Part shown: piece after piece, positions 12,336 to 23,041 of the stretch
How the letters are laid out: every line of letters begins with the position of its first letter
Numbering within the stretch: the first letter of the stretch is position 1
Origin: Eretmocerus hayati
Lineage: Eukaryota; Arthropoda; Insecta; Hymenoptera; Aphelinidae
Direction of reading: 5' to 3'
Length of the DNA stretch: 64,000 bases
Assembly: GCA_029851415.1 (NCBI GenBank)
Contig: CM056742.1
Location: forward strand, 61,886,454-61,950,453
Translations under genes and position numbers: made by a program
The notes under the pieces: model-generated
Database searches by the model: none
What the model was told of the DNA's origin: nothing
Seen by the model: the letters and a program-made list of their open reading frames with translations, nothing else

Positions 12336-12638
12336 GGTGATCTTGCACGTGGAACTTTTCATTAGGAAAGTACGTATTGTTTTCCTGACAGCCAATTTTT
12401 GATCAATCTCTCCATTCGATTGCATATTCTCTTCAGAAGGATTCCCTTCATCTCGATTATACTAATACCATAGTAGGGGAAGAGAGCGGGGAATATGAAA
12501 TCGTTCACAGCTTTTTTCACGTCCGCCCATAAGAACAGAATTGCGAGCAGATCCTGTAGAATACATTGCGAGAATAGGCAACTGCACTTCCCTGATTTTT
12601 TCACGCCTGGATGATTCCACACGTAGCATTCCTTTCGA
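12336..12638. other. Unassigned stretch
   Basis: This lies between the CACTA-like element and the CT tract beside LINE copy A. No gene or repeat is recognised. Confidence 0.4.
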
Positions 12639-12657
12639 TCTCTCTCTCTCTCTCTCT
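12639..12657. repeat. (CT)n tract at the 3' flank of LINE copy A
   Basis: A short TC dinucleotide run is followed by a longer pyrimidine-rich stretch to about 12680, where the LINE 3' untranslated region begins. Confidence 0.9.
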
Positions 12658-12683
12658 TCCTCTCTTTCTTCCTCTTCTCAAGG

Positions 12684-15567
12684 TGGTTAGAGGGCAACAT
12701 TTGCATCAAGATCCTCCAAATCTATCACCAGACACCGGACTGGTTCAGTTTACGCGAACTACGCATAACCCATGCAGGCCATCCCAGGCGGGACACGGAT
12801 TTGGGTCAAGCCCAAGAGGTGGGCCCGGCCGTGTGAAATCCATCTCCCCTCGATCTCCGATACCTAGGGCATCGGGCAATCGAGAAGGAGATCCCCCTGC
12901 ACCTTTCATCTCAGCCCGGAACCGCGTGAGCATTACTTCGGGATGAACGGCGTATCTTGCGCTCAATTGCGAGCATTTCTCTCCTCTATCTTCTCCCTTC
13001 GGCCTTTTGTCGGCATCTTCCATCTCTTTCTTCTTTGTTCTTCCTTCCCCCTTCCTGGTTTCCTCTTCAGAACATCATATTCCTCCTGGTACTATTTGGA
13101 CCTCTCCTGTTTGAATCGGCAGACTCACTGTAATTCGCCTGCTTTGAGGCGCCCCACTTCCCTCTCTTTCTCCTCCTTACAGGTCATCGCCAGCTTGATG
13201 TATCCGGTGACTCTATCCCATGTCTCCTGATTGCGGAGCGAGTACAGAACGAGATTTTCAGGTGAGAGTTGAGCAACCAGCCATTCATCCCACTCGGCGC
13301 GCTCTCTCCGGGTGTCGTGGCACGTAAACAGGGCATGTTCAGCGTCATCCCAGTTGTCCCCGCATGACTGACATGCTGGGGATGTCCTCTTCTTGAACTG
13401 GGTCAGGTAGGCACCGAAGCAACCGTGGTCACTCAGTGCCCGCATCGTCCAGTAATATATCTCTCCGTGGGTGCGTTCCGTCCATTTGACTACGTCACGG
13501 ATCAGCCGGTGCGTCCATCTGCCATTTGCGAATGGCAGATGGACGCTCCTCAAGAGTGGTTTCCTTCTCGTTGTCGCGGATGATCTCCTTGATCGTTGGG
13601 GTGAGCACACGTTCGGCTCCGACCACGCTTTGCCGATCCCAGATTCTCACTCGCTTCGCGACGAGCAGGTGGATGGGTGGCGTTCCCACCAACATGCAAG
13701 CTGCGTCTCCTGACACGGTGTGGTAGGCACGAATGCTCCCCAGAGACGCTCTCCGGTGGACAGGCCCCACCCTTTTATCGATGACGGCCTCCTTCACTCT
13801 CTCCTCCCTCACGGGTGCACCGTAGAACATGATGGAAGCACTCACGGAGTTGAGCAGTTCACGCCTCTTCTGTTTCGGTCCTCCGATGTTCGGCAGCAAT
13901 CGCTGGTGAGCCGCTCCGAACCTGCTTGCTTTCTGCGCGGCTACTTGGATGTGCTTCTTGAACGACCACTTTTCGTTGAGCCATACATCCAGATATCCCA
14001 ACTCTGTCTTGCGTGGTATCTCTCGCCAGCTGATATAGAGATGGGGTAAGTCGAATTTTCTCCGCCTCGTGACCACTATGGCTTCGCACTTTGGAATAGC
14101 CAGCTCTAGGAGCCTGCTGATCATCAACTCGTAGACTCAGGCCAGGGCCTCGTTCGCGCCTCTTCCCAAAAGCTCTTCGTTGTCGGACCAAACTATGAGT
14201 CCCGCGTCGTTCGCAGAAGCCACTCTCATCACACTTCCTGGCAGTCCGATGGACAGTAAACTGACGTACTGGGTGTTCCAGTTGAACGGCCCGAAAACTG
14301 ATCCTTGTCTGATTCTGGCAGACAGCTCTCGAACATTTTGTCTCTCGCCGGTGTCGTAAGCAAGGGTCCTATCCCGCACTCATTTGCTCGTGACTGCTAA
14401 CAGGTAGGGTGGCACTTCACCTGCCTGGGATGCGTGCACTCGCTCCAAGCTCGCACAGTTGAAGGCGTTCTTCATGTCTCACGCGATGATCGCGCAGAAA
14501 TCCCCTCTCCCTTGGTATGGTCTCCCTACTGCCGTCTAGACCCGCTCCTGGACTATCTCAATCGCGTGAACAGTTCTGCGACCTTTCCGAAATCCAAAGT
14601 GTATTAGTGACAGCCCGCCGCTCTCTTCGTAAGCTTTATCTACCCTGTTTAGCACCATCCTCTCGTACATTTTTCCGATGTTATCGAGTATGCTGAGAGA
14701 GCGTTGACCTCCTTGACCTTTAGGTATCAGGACTAGCTTCTGGCGTTTCCACTTGTCCGGGAAAGCTCCCGCGCTCAGACAGGTGTTGAAGAGATCGAGG
14801 AGTGAATCTGGCTTGTATATAAAAACCAGTTTCAGAGCCTCGTTTGGGATGCCGTCCAGGCCAGGGGCCTTCCCGTTCAGCATACTCTTCGCCACTATAA
14901 GTAGCTCTTGCATAGTGAAGGGTGGGATGGGGTCTTCGCTCTCGGGGGGGAATGTCACTCTGGGTTCTCCTACTAGAGAGAGGTCTCCCACGATGCTGCG
15001 CAAGGTTACTGCCTCGGTCAGTGCTGGGTTGCCCCTCCGTTCACCATGTCGAACAATTCACCCAAGCATTTTTTTCGCTTCTCTGGATGGCTAGAACGTG
15101 AGCCTTCTCGGCTCCTTTGTACGCTCTGTCATGTTCCACCAGCGATGGTCGGTGCAGCTTCCTTGATCACCACGCGGTCCTCCTCTTCTTGTTGCTCGTT
15201 CTTTGTAGAGCCTTTATCTCATCGGTGATCCAGTACTCTGGTCTCCTCCAGGAACATGGTGTTGGTTTGCGAGGCGAGGATGCATTACAGGCTCTTGTGG
15301 TGGTCTTCGTTACCATATCCACAGCCTCGTCCGCAGTGGAATTCATCGGGAGATCTTCGGCAGTTACTATCGATTTCCGGAATTTGCCCTCGTCTAGCTT
15401 GCGTACCTGCCACCCCTTCGGTCGTGGTGTACATGTCGTCTGTCTCTGTCTGTCAGTCCTAAGCCAAAACCGGGTATGTCGATGGTCACTCAGTGTTTCC
15501 GTAAGCGACTGGCTCATGAACGTCAGGTCGAGGACCGATGACGAACCTCTTTTCCTGGACCGTCTCT
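12684..15567 (-). pseudogene. R1-clade-like LINE, copy A (endonuclease/reverse transcriptase ORF2 relic)
   Basis: Read on the minus strand, the order is endonuclease C-terminus (15517-15167, starting LSDHRHTRFWL), reverse transcriptase (15003-14137), thumb/connection (14127-13495) and a C-terminal CCHC knuckle (CQSCGDNWDDAEHALFTC) near 13380-13325. The RT has NGKAPGLDGIPNEALK, FGFRKGRRTVHAI and GSVFGPFNWN, all typical of the R1/LOA group. The catalytic box reads SANDAG instead of YADD. The RT frame contains several stops between 14536 and 14128, and the frame changes near 13530. The copy lacks ORF1 and most of the endonuclease, as expected for a 5'-truncated insertion. Bases 12684-13120 form its 3' untranslated region, shared with copy C. 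Confidence 0.85.
13511..13546. repeat. Perfect 16 bp stem hairpin inside LINE copy A
   Basis: GCGTCCATCTGCCATT is followed by TGCG and then its exact reverse complement. Copy B has unrelated coding sequence after the first arm, so the second arm replaced about 30 bases of the original LINE and coincides with the frame change in copy A. Confidence 0.85.
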
Positions 15568-16993
15568 CTCCCTCTTTTTTTTCTAGGTGATTGTAGGGGG
15601 AATACGCTGCGACGTAGCTATGGAGAGATTCCGGTCAGACGATCACGCCTGGCCGATACTTCTCAAAGCTTCCGGGCTCGAATCCGCATCGATGCGACCA
15701 TCCGTACCGGATAAACCCTCTCTCCCTTCACCATTGGCGTTGGCCATCGGACAAGAGAGAGATCCACCAACTTACCAATCCGGCCCCGGCACCGCGTGAG
15801 CATTACTTCAGGGCTGGTGGCGTCTCGCGCTGAGGATCGAGCGTTTCTTTTCTCACGACTCGCAGGTGTTGTTTACCCTCCATCGATCTTCTTCCATCTC
15901 TTTATTCTCCTCTCTTCTTTCTCCTTTCTTCGATCTTCACTCTTCTCTCTCCTTCCTCCCCTCTCCAGTGCATCATGTTCCTCCTGGCACCATTTGGACC
16001 TCTCCTGTTTGAAGTCGCAGACTCACTGTTATTCGCCTATTTCGAGGCGCCTCACTCCTCTCTCTTTCTCCTCCTTACGGGTCATCACCATTTTTATGTA
16101 TCCAGTGACTTTATCCCATGTCTCCTGGTTCCGGAGCAAGTACGGGCCGAGATTCTCAGGTGTTAGTTGAGCACCAAGCCATTCATCCAGCTGGGCGCGC
16201 TCCCTGCGAGTGTCACTGCACTTGAACGGGGCATGCTCAGCGTCATCTCAGTTGTCTCCGCATGACTGACATGCTAGGAATGTCCTATTCTTGAACCGGG
16301 TCAGATAGGCATCGGAGCAACCGTGGTCACTCAGTGCCTGCATCGTCCAGTGATCTATCTTTTCATGAGTGCGTTCCGCCCACTTGGCTACGTCACAGAT
16401 GAGCCGATGCGTCCATCTGCCATCTGCAAATGACGAATCCCACTCAGTTTGCCACTGTTCAAGGGTGGTTTCCTTCTCGTTGTCGCGGATGATCTCCTCC
16501 ATCGTTGGGGTGAGCACTCGTTCGGCTCTGATCACTTTTTGCTGGTCCCAGATTCTCACTTGCTCCGCGACGAGCAAGTGGAGGGGTGGCATACCCGCCA
16601 ACACGCAAGCTGTGTCTCCTGACACGGTGCGGTCGGCACGAATGCTCCTCAGAGCCGCTCTTCGGTGGACAGGCCCCATCCCGTTCTCGATGACGGCCTT
16701 CTCTACTCTCTCCCCCCACACGGGTGCACCGTAGAGCATGATGGGAGTGCTCATGGTGTTGAGCAGTTTGCGCCTCTTCTGTTTCGGTCCTCCGATGTTC
16801 GGCATCAGCCGCTGGAGCGACACACCGACCCTGCTCGCCTCCTGGGTGGCCTACTGGATGTGCGTCTTGAACGACCTTTTGTCATCAAGCCATACGCGGA
16901 GGTATTCCAGCTCTGTCTTGCGTGGGATCTCTTGCCCAATGATGTAAAACCGGGATGAGTCAAACTTCCATGTCGCACAATTCACCCCAACAC

Positions 16994-17001
16994 TTCTCTT
17001 T
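16994..17001. repeat. Target site duplication, left copy (TTCTCTTT)
   Basis: The same TTCTCTTT occurs at 19737-19744, immediately outside the other end of the foldback element. A preceding C on both sides makes an alternative 9 bp reading possible. Confidence 0.85.
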
Positions 17002-19736
17002 GGGGTACCTGAAGCTAGCGAACACTAACTCACAAATCGGGCCCAAACCAATTTCACTTTTTATTACTATTTCATTACTAATTTATTACCAAAGAAAAAA
17101 ATTTATTACCGGTCATGGGCCCGAAATACGAGAGTTTTCGCTAGCGGAAGCTTACGCTAGCGAACACGTGGCCGGGGAAAGATCGTACGGTAATGTGCAA
17201 TAGCTCATTTTTTATTACTTTTTTATTACTCTCAGAATATGTCCTGAAAATATGCGTGTGATATGATTCAGCTGAAATATGATGGTTATCGCTAGCGTAA
17301 GCTTACGCTAGCGAACACCATATACAGGCGCAGCTTCGAGGACACTCAGAACTACACGGGATTCTATTACTTTTTTATTACTCTCGAAAGGTATAGTCGA
17401 GATAGTCCCGAGACCAAGAGGAAACCGATATTTGGGCCTGAGGCTGGACGAGAGCTAGAGCGGGGCGAGATGAGAAATATATGATAGACTGAGCTACCTC
17501 TGTACAATAACGTGCGAATGAAATGATTCCATCGCATACGGAAACCTGTCTGACGATGAGCAGGGTACAGATGAGTCTTCAGAGATAATGGGGAATCGAT
17601 AACGAATCAGCAAACTCGATCATAGGGCCCAAAACAGGGGAGACCCTGCTTAAAGTTATTATAGTCGCAGTCGAGACGTCGCGGGGGGATGCAAAGAGTC
17701 CCAATGGACCCGAAACTCTGAGAAACCTCAGATCGAGTGATCAGGTACCATCAACTGAGACCAGAGAATTTATTACCAGCCAGCACCCTCGGCTATGGGG
17801 CCCAAAACGGGGCGGCAACGAGCTTTGAGCAGTTATCTGCGCAGTTATGACGCCACTGTGGGTTGTAGGATGTTCCAATGGACCCGAAACTCTACAGAAC
17901 CCTAGATCAAGAGGTTATGTACCATTGATGATGCCCAGAGAATTCATGACCAGTCAGCACCCTCGGCTATGGGGCCCAAAACAGGGCGAAATCGAGCTTT
18001 GAGCAGTTATCTGCCCAGTTATGACGCCACTGTGGGTTGTAGGATGTTCCAATGGACCCGAAACTCTACAGAACCCTAGATTGACCTTGGGCCTCCCAGA
18101 TGATCGACAGATGTCTTAACTGTCTCATGGATATTTGAGCCCATTTCTTCCCATTCCAACTCTCGGCGTCATCTAAGCGGGTGACCCGTCTGAGCTACGC
18201 GACTCACAACTCTCTCGAAAATTCCTCTGATTCTCGGGCCCGATGACCAAAGGCTCAGACCAGTGTTTAATTATATAGGCATTCCTGATAATGGATCAGG
18301 ACCCGAACTAAGATTTCATGGAGTTATGAATCCGTGACAGTTGCATACAGCTCTAGGGGTCGTTCGACCTGCGTGATTCGCTACATGTGCATGAGTTTGC
18401 TCATTCTGGGGCCCCATCACCGTGGGTGCTGACTAGTAATAGATCTGATAAACATGATTGACGGTTGACGAATATCTGGAGTGAGGTTCCATGGAGCTGT
18501 GAGCCAGTCTGAGACGACTCCAGCCGAGGTACGCTCCAGATTCTGTGAGCCATGACTGAATGCTAGTTCGAACTGATGACTCGGAACCATAGCCGAGGAC
18601 CCGGGTGCTGACCGGTAAGAGATTCTTTGGGCATTGCAGATGATATGTGACTAATTCATCTGAGGTTCTGTAGAGTTTCTGGTCCATTGGAACATCCTCC
18701 AAGCCACAGTGGCGTCATAACTGGGCAGATAACTGCTCAAAGCTCGATTTCGCCCTGTTTTGGGCCCCATAGCCGAGGGTGCTGACTGGTAATAAATCCT
18801 CTGGGCATCAGAGATAGTACGTGACTACTTGATCTAGGGTTCTTTAGAGTTTCGGGTCCATTGGAACATCCTACAACCCACAGTGGCGTCATAACTGCGC
18901 AGATAACTGCTCAAAGCTCGTTGCCGCCCCGTTTTGGGCCTCATAGCCGAGGGTGCTGGCTGGTAATAAATTCTCTGGTCTCATTCGATGGTACCTGATC
19001 ACTCGATCTGAGGTTTCTCAGAGTTTCGGGTCCATTGGGACTCTTTGCATCCCCCCGTGACGTCTCGACTGCGACTATAATAACTTTAAGCAGGGTCTCC
19101 CCTGTTTTGGGCCCTATGATCGAGTTTGCTGATTCGTTATCGATTCCCCATTATCTCTGAAGACTCATCTGTACTCTGCTCATCGTCAGACAGGTTTCCG
19201 TATGCGATGGAATTTTTTCATTCGCACGTTATTGTACAGAGGTAGCTCAGTCTATCATATATTTCTCATCTCGCCCCGCTCTAGCTCTCGTCCAGCCTCA
19301 GGCCCAAATATCGGTTTCCTCTTGGTCTCGGGACTATCTCGACTATACCTTTCGAGAGTAATAGAAAAGTAATAGAATCCCGTGTAGTTCTGAGTGTCCT
19401 CGAAGCTACGCCTGTATATGGTGTTCGCTAGCGTAAGCTTACGCTAGCGAAAACCATCATATTTCAGCTGAATCATATCACACGCATATTTTGAGGACAT
19501 ATTCTGAGAGTAATAAAAAAGTAATGAAAAATGAGCTATTGCACATTACCATACGATCTTCCCCCGGCCACGTGTTCGCTAGCGTAAGCTTTCGCTAGCG
19601 AAAACTCTCGTATTTCGGGCCCATGACCGATAATAGATATTTTTCTTCGGTAATAAATTAGTAATGAAATAGTAATAAAAAGTGAAATTGGTTTGGGCCC
19701 GATTTGTGAGTTAGTGTTCGCTAGCTTCAGGTACCC
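17002..19736. mobile_element. Foldback element 5 (2.7 kb) inserted in LINE copy B
   Basis: The ends read GGGGTACCTGAAGCTAGCG on the left and GGGTACCTGAAGCTAGCG on the reverse-complemented right end. Arms are 17002-~18077 and ~18664-19736, nearly identical by eye, with an ~590 bp spacer that shows no coding domain. The arms contain repeated blocks of GCTAGCGTAAGCTTACGCTAGC and, further in, tandem units of about 174 bp containing CAGCACCCTCGGCTATGGGG (at 17781 and 17955, with a diverged third unit upstream). An 8 bp (possibly 9 bp) target duplication in a known LINE sequence proves transposition. That size fits hAT, P or Mutator-like transposases acting in trans, but no transposase is present. 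Confidence 0.92.
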
Positions 19737-19744
19737 TTCTCTTT
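19737..19744. repeat. Target site duplication, right copy (TTCTCTTT)
   Basis: This matches 16994-17001. Removing the element and one copy restores continuous LINE sequence homologous to copy A near 15045-15090. Confidence 0.85.
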
Positions 19745-19952
19745 GCTGCTCCGGATGACTAGAACGAGAGCTTCCTTTGCTTCTTTGTACGCCCTGTCAT
19801 CTTCCGCCAGTGTTGGTCGTTTCAGTTCCATTGATCGCCACGCGGTTCTCCTTTTCGTATTGCTTGTTCTTCGTAGAGCTTTTATCTCGTCGGTGATCCA
19901 GTACTCTGGTTCCCTCCAAAAGCATGATGTTGTCTTGCTAGGCATCGATGTA

Positions 19953-19966
19953 TCACAAGCCTCTCT
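19953..19966. repeat. Target duplication of LINE copy C, left
   Basis: TCACAAGCCTCTCT occurs here and again at 20682-20695, flanking copy C. A length of 14 bp is normal for LINE target-primed insertion. Confidence 0.7.
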
Positions 19967-20681
19967 TTTCTCTGTAGTTAGAGGGCAAAATCTGCCTCAA
20001 GATCCTTCGGATCCGTCCCAGACACCGGACTGGTTCAGCTTACGCGGACTGCGCATAGCCCACGCAGGCCATACCAGGCGGGGCACGGGTTAGGGTGGGG
20101 CCCACCGAGAGGTGGGCTCGGCCGTGTAATATCCCTCTGCCCTCGATGTCCGATACCTAGGGCATCGGGCAATCAAGGAGGAGATCCACCTTCATCTACC
20201 ATCCCAGCCCGGAACCGCGTGAGCATTACTTCAAGACGAGCGGCATGTCTCGCGCTCGATTGCGAGCATTCCTCTCCTCCATCTTCTCTCTTCGGCCACT
20301 TGTCGGCATCTTCTATCCTCATTCTTCACTGTTCCCTCTCTTTCTTCTTTCTTCTCTCGCCTTTCTTCTTCCTTCCCTCTTCAGTGCATCATATTTCTCC
20401 TGGAATCATTCGGACCTCCTCTGTTTCAATCGGCAGACTCACTGTAATTCGCCTGCTTCGAGGCGCCTCACTTCCCTCTCTTTCTCCTCCTTACAGGTCA
20501 TCGCCAGCTTGATGTATCCGGTGACTCTATCCCATGTCTCCTGATTGCGGAGCGGATACGGGACGAAGTTCTCAGGTGTTAATTGAGCACCCAGCCATTC
20601 ATCCAACTCGGCGCGCTCTCTTCGGGTGTCACTGCACTTGAACAGGGCATGCTCAGCGTCATCTCAGTCGTCCCCGCATAC
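19967..20681 (-). pseudogene. R1-clade-like LINE, copy C (3' end fragment)
   Basis: This fragment carries the same 3' untranslated sequence as copy A (for example CAGACACCGGACTGGTTCAG and CCGCGTGAGCATTACTTC) and the final coding part up to the zinc knuckle. It is strongly 5'-truncated. Flanking 14 bp repeats show that it inserted into copy B. No functional product is possible. Confidence 0.8.
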
Positions 20682-20688
20682 TCACAAG

Positions 20689-20728
<40 letters not shown>
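20689..20728. repeat. (CT)n microsatellite at the 5' flank of LINE copy C
   Basis: About 40 bp of CT dinucleotides extend directly out of the right target duplication of copy C. Confidence 0.95.
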
Positions 20729-20731
<3 letters not shown>

Positions 20732-21409
20732 CTATGATTTCCCCGCGCGGTAACGGGTCATGTGCAGGCTCAGCGGTACAGACCGCTCCTCCCACCGACA
20801 CACATTCATACATCCACATATTCAACGCGAATATTTGACCATCGAAATGATTTTTGATCATCCAAGTGATATTTCTAGCTCATCCTCTTGAAACATGAAA
20901 AACACAGCATACTCCTTTCACTGTTTCAGCTATACTCCACCTAAACTCCTCTCCCTCCTTCGTTCGCGCTGGCTATACTTCAGCTCTCATACCGCCTATC
21001 ACGTCTCTGAAGTTAGCTCAGGCGAGTCATGCCAAAACAAAAATAACTATGCCAACAATCATTATTCTCTCATCGCTAATTCATTATCACACTGCGGATT
21101 TTATTGCTCTTCCCGTTCTCGAGAAATCGAATCCTGGGCTGACGGAAGCTGAAACTAGGCCAAAAATCGACGGAAGAGCCGTGTTGCGTTGTAACTTTTT
21201 CATTGCTCTAAGAATCTACGAACAAAATGACGTCAATTCTGGAAATGGCAGAGTTATGACGATTATGGGCTGGAATCATATGGAGCTAGCCCAAGGATGG
21301 AGTAAAAAGGAAATCTGCAGGTATGAGACTCGACCGATATTTTGTTAATTTCTTATCGCTCGAAGAAAACACGAACAAAATGGCGCCAGTTGGAGGAACG
21401 GCCGAGTTA
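20729..21409. other. Unassigned stretch with weak ~155 bp repetition
   Basis: Sequence near 21223 (ACAAAATGACGTCAATTCTG) resembles that near 21377 (ACAAAATGGCGCCAGTTGGA), suggesting diverged tandem units leading into the foldback arm. I see no gene. Confidence 0.45.
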
Positions 21410-22060
21410 TGGCGGATGGAGTGAACGGAAATCAGTGAAACTCGTCAGAATAGTCGGAATACTCAGTTTGGGAAACGGATAGTGGTAAATTTATGACCAA
21501 TACCGACAGCCACACACGTGTCAAATATCTGGAAGATGACCATTGATGTGGAGACTGCCCCCTCTCAGATTTCTGGAACCCTCAGAATCTATTACCGCCT
21601 GGGAAATGGACAGAAACCAGTGGAGCTCGCGGAAATGATCGAGATATCGAGTGTGGAGTGGAATCATGATGAATTTTGTCGGGAATGCACGTGTCGAACA
21701 TCGGGAACACGATCATCAATCCGGGAATTTCCCTCTCTGAGATTTTTGAAACCCTCAGAATCCATTACCGACCGGGATGTGGACAGAAACCAGTGAAGCT
21801 CGCGGAATTAATCGAGATATCGAGTTTGAAGTGGATTCATGACGAATTCTGTCAGATACACACGTGCCAAACATCCACAAGATGATCATCAATGTGGGAA
21901 TTGCCTTCTCTGAGGATTCTGGAAACCTCAGGATTCATGACCACTCGAAAAGTGGACAGAAAACGGCGAAACTCACGGAAATCATCGGGATATCGAGTTC
22001 AGAGTTGATTCACGACAATGTCTGTCAATCTGGCCCATGTCAAACATCCACAAGATGATC
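21410..22060. repeat. Left arm of foldback structure 6: ~4 copies of a 173 bp repeat
   Basis: Units with GTGTCAAACATC-like words start at 21518, 21691, 21864 and ~22037, exactly 173 bp apart. The same units occur inverted at ~38990-40270. The recurring peptide frames are not conserved across units because 173 is not a multiple of three. Confidence 0.85.
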
Positions 22061-22497
22061 AACGATGTTGTTGTGTGGTGATCGCATGGAATTCGGTTTT
22101 GGTATTGAACTTGCTATACAGCGCGACAATCTTGGAACACGTGTGAACGATCGAGTGATAAGATAAAGGAACACCCTTGAGCCTTGAGTTTTATGATCGC
22201 GCTCGGCGCCGACTTTCTGTGCGTGGCCGAGTTGCGTCGCCGTGATTTTGAGAGATCTCATGAGCCGCTGGTTGCCCTGTGTACCCGGGTTGACTAAAGG
22301 TGAGTTCAATGCGGCCTGTCGTTCCGTGCCTTTAATGCGGCTGCAATGTTTCCGAGACTGTGCGTTTGTATAGCGTAGCTATCTGTGCTATAAATAGGTC
22401 ATATACTCCAACTTTTGCTGTCACTCAGTTTTCGTCGCATGTTGGCCCTCTCTCTCTCTCTCGTTTGAATAGTGGTCAGCAGCCATTATGGCTTGAT
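22061..22497 (+). other. Interior of foldback structure 6, left of the retrotransposon
   Basis: This is single-copy-looking sequence within the window, with a candidate promoter near its right end and a short CT run at ~22452-22464. No protein domain is visible. Confidence 0.4.
22389..22430 (+). promoter_or_regulatory. Candidate RNA polymerase II core promoter (TATA + initiator)
   Basis: TATAAATA at 22389-22396 is followed by TCACTCAGTT at 22421-22430, which offers two initiator-like TCA motifs. The A residues lie 34 and 38 bases after the start of the TATA box, slightly longer than the usual 30-31. It points toward the SIAH-like pseudogene, but the LTR retrotransposon begins about 70 bases downstream and would separate promoter and gene. 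The call rests on motifs only. Confidence 0.45.
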
Positions 22498-22501
22498 GGC
22501 T
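22498..22501. repeat. LTR retrotransposon target duplication, left (GGCT)
   Basis: GGCT directly precedes the TGTGAC terminus here and directly follows the GTCACA terminus at 36307-36310. Confidence 0.8.
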
Positions 22502-23041
22502 TGTGACAATTCTATCAGATGCATATAGCTCTGATTCGTGGTTTGCCGATAAAATAAGTTAGAGCCAATTCCTCCGAATTCTAGCTCAGGTTCGTGTGAA
22601 ATGTGTTGAGAGGTGATTGATTTAAGACCCGGACTAAGTGCAATGAAGGGGTGATTACGACATCACCACCATAAGGAAAAATGAACTGTGATGCGAAAAA
22701 AATTGAAATAAAACGGTTCAGGGGTGGAGAAGCGGACGCTTTCGCTTCGTAATTTGCAATATGAAGAAAGTGAAAATTCGCGCAGCGACCTTCAACAAAG
22801 AATACAGCAATGTTGTATCGACGAGGGAACCAGCAGGGTCAAGCCCCGGGATGTCCTACCAGCGGTTGCACCTGGTTTAATAGGGCAGGCCGGAATTATA
22901 TGCTATACATATACATACGTAAACATACAGAGACAAAATTGAACATAGATATAAGAAACGGAAGATAAAGATCTACAGGCACTACTTTTATTTATCAATT
23001 ATACGTACTTCTAAAAATTATAGCGAGGAGCGAAGCTGGTT
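22502..23041 (-). repeat. 540 bp tandem duplication of the terminal part of the 3' LTR
   Basis: This block repeats 23042-23581 almost exactly, joined at AGCTGGTT/TGTGAC. In element orientation the last 540 bp of the LTR are present twice. The target duplication abuts the outer copy. At two sites (7-A run near 22698, T near 22989) the outer copy agrees with the 5' LTR while the inner copy differs. Confidence 0.9.

Larger units (their letters stand above)
15575..19952 (-). pseudogene. R1-clade-like LINE, copy B, split by a foldback insertion
   Basis: Its 3' untranslated region begins near 15575, directly against the 5' end of copy A. The minus frame 16823-16248 gives the thumb-to-zinc-knuckle region (ALSDHGCSDAYL, CQSCGDN), then a stop. 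At ~16970 the RT C-terminal sequence jumps straight to the endonuclease-RT linker, so roughly 1 kb of RT core is missing relative to copy A. The linker is interrupted at 17002-19736 by a foldback element and resumes at 19737-19952, where 19945-19727 encodes EYWITDEIKALRRTSN, matching EYWITDEIKALQRTSN in copy A. The 3' untranslated sequence differs from copies A and C, suggesting a different subfamily. Confidence 0.8.

Noticed and set aside
12611..13230. Plus-strand frames of ~100 codons in 12.6-13.2 kb, 15.8-16.2 kb and 20.2-20.5 kb
   Set aside because: They are antisense shadows of the LINE 3' regions and pyrimidine-rich tracts.
21518..22058. Short proteins with recurring SNI/PNI...MIINV motifs
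   Set aside because: They are translations of the 173 bp repeat, whose length is not a multiple of three, so no common frame is kept.
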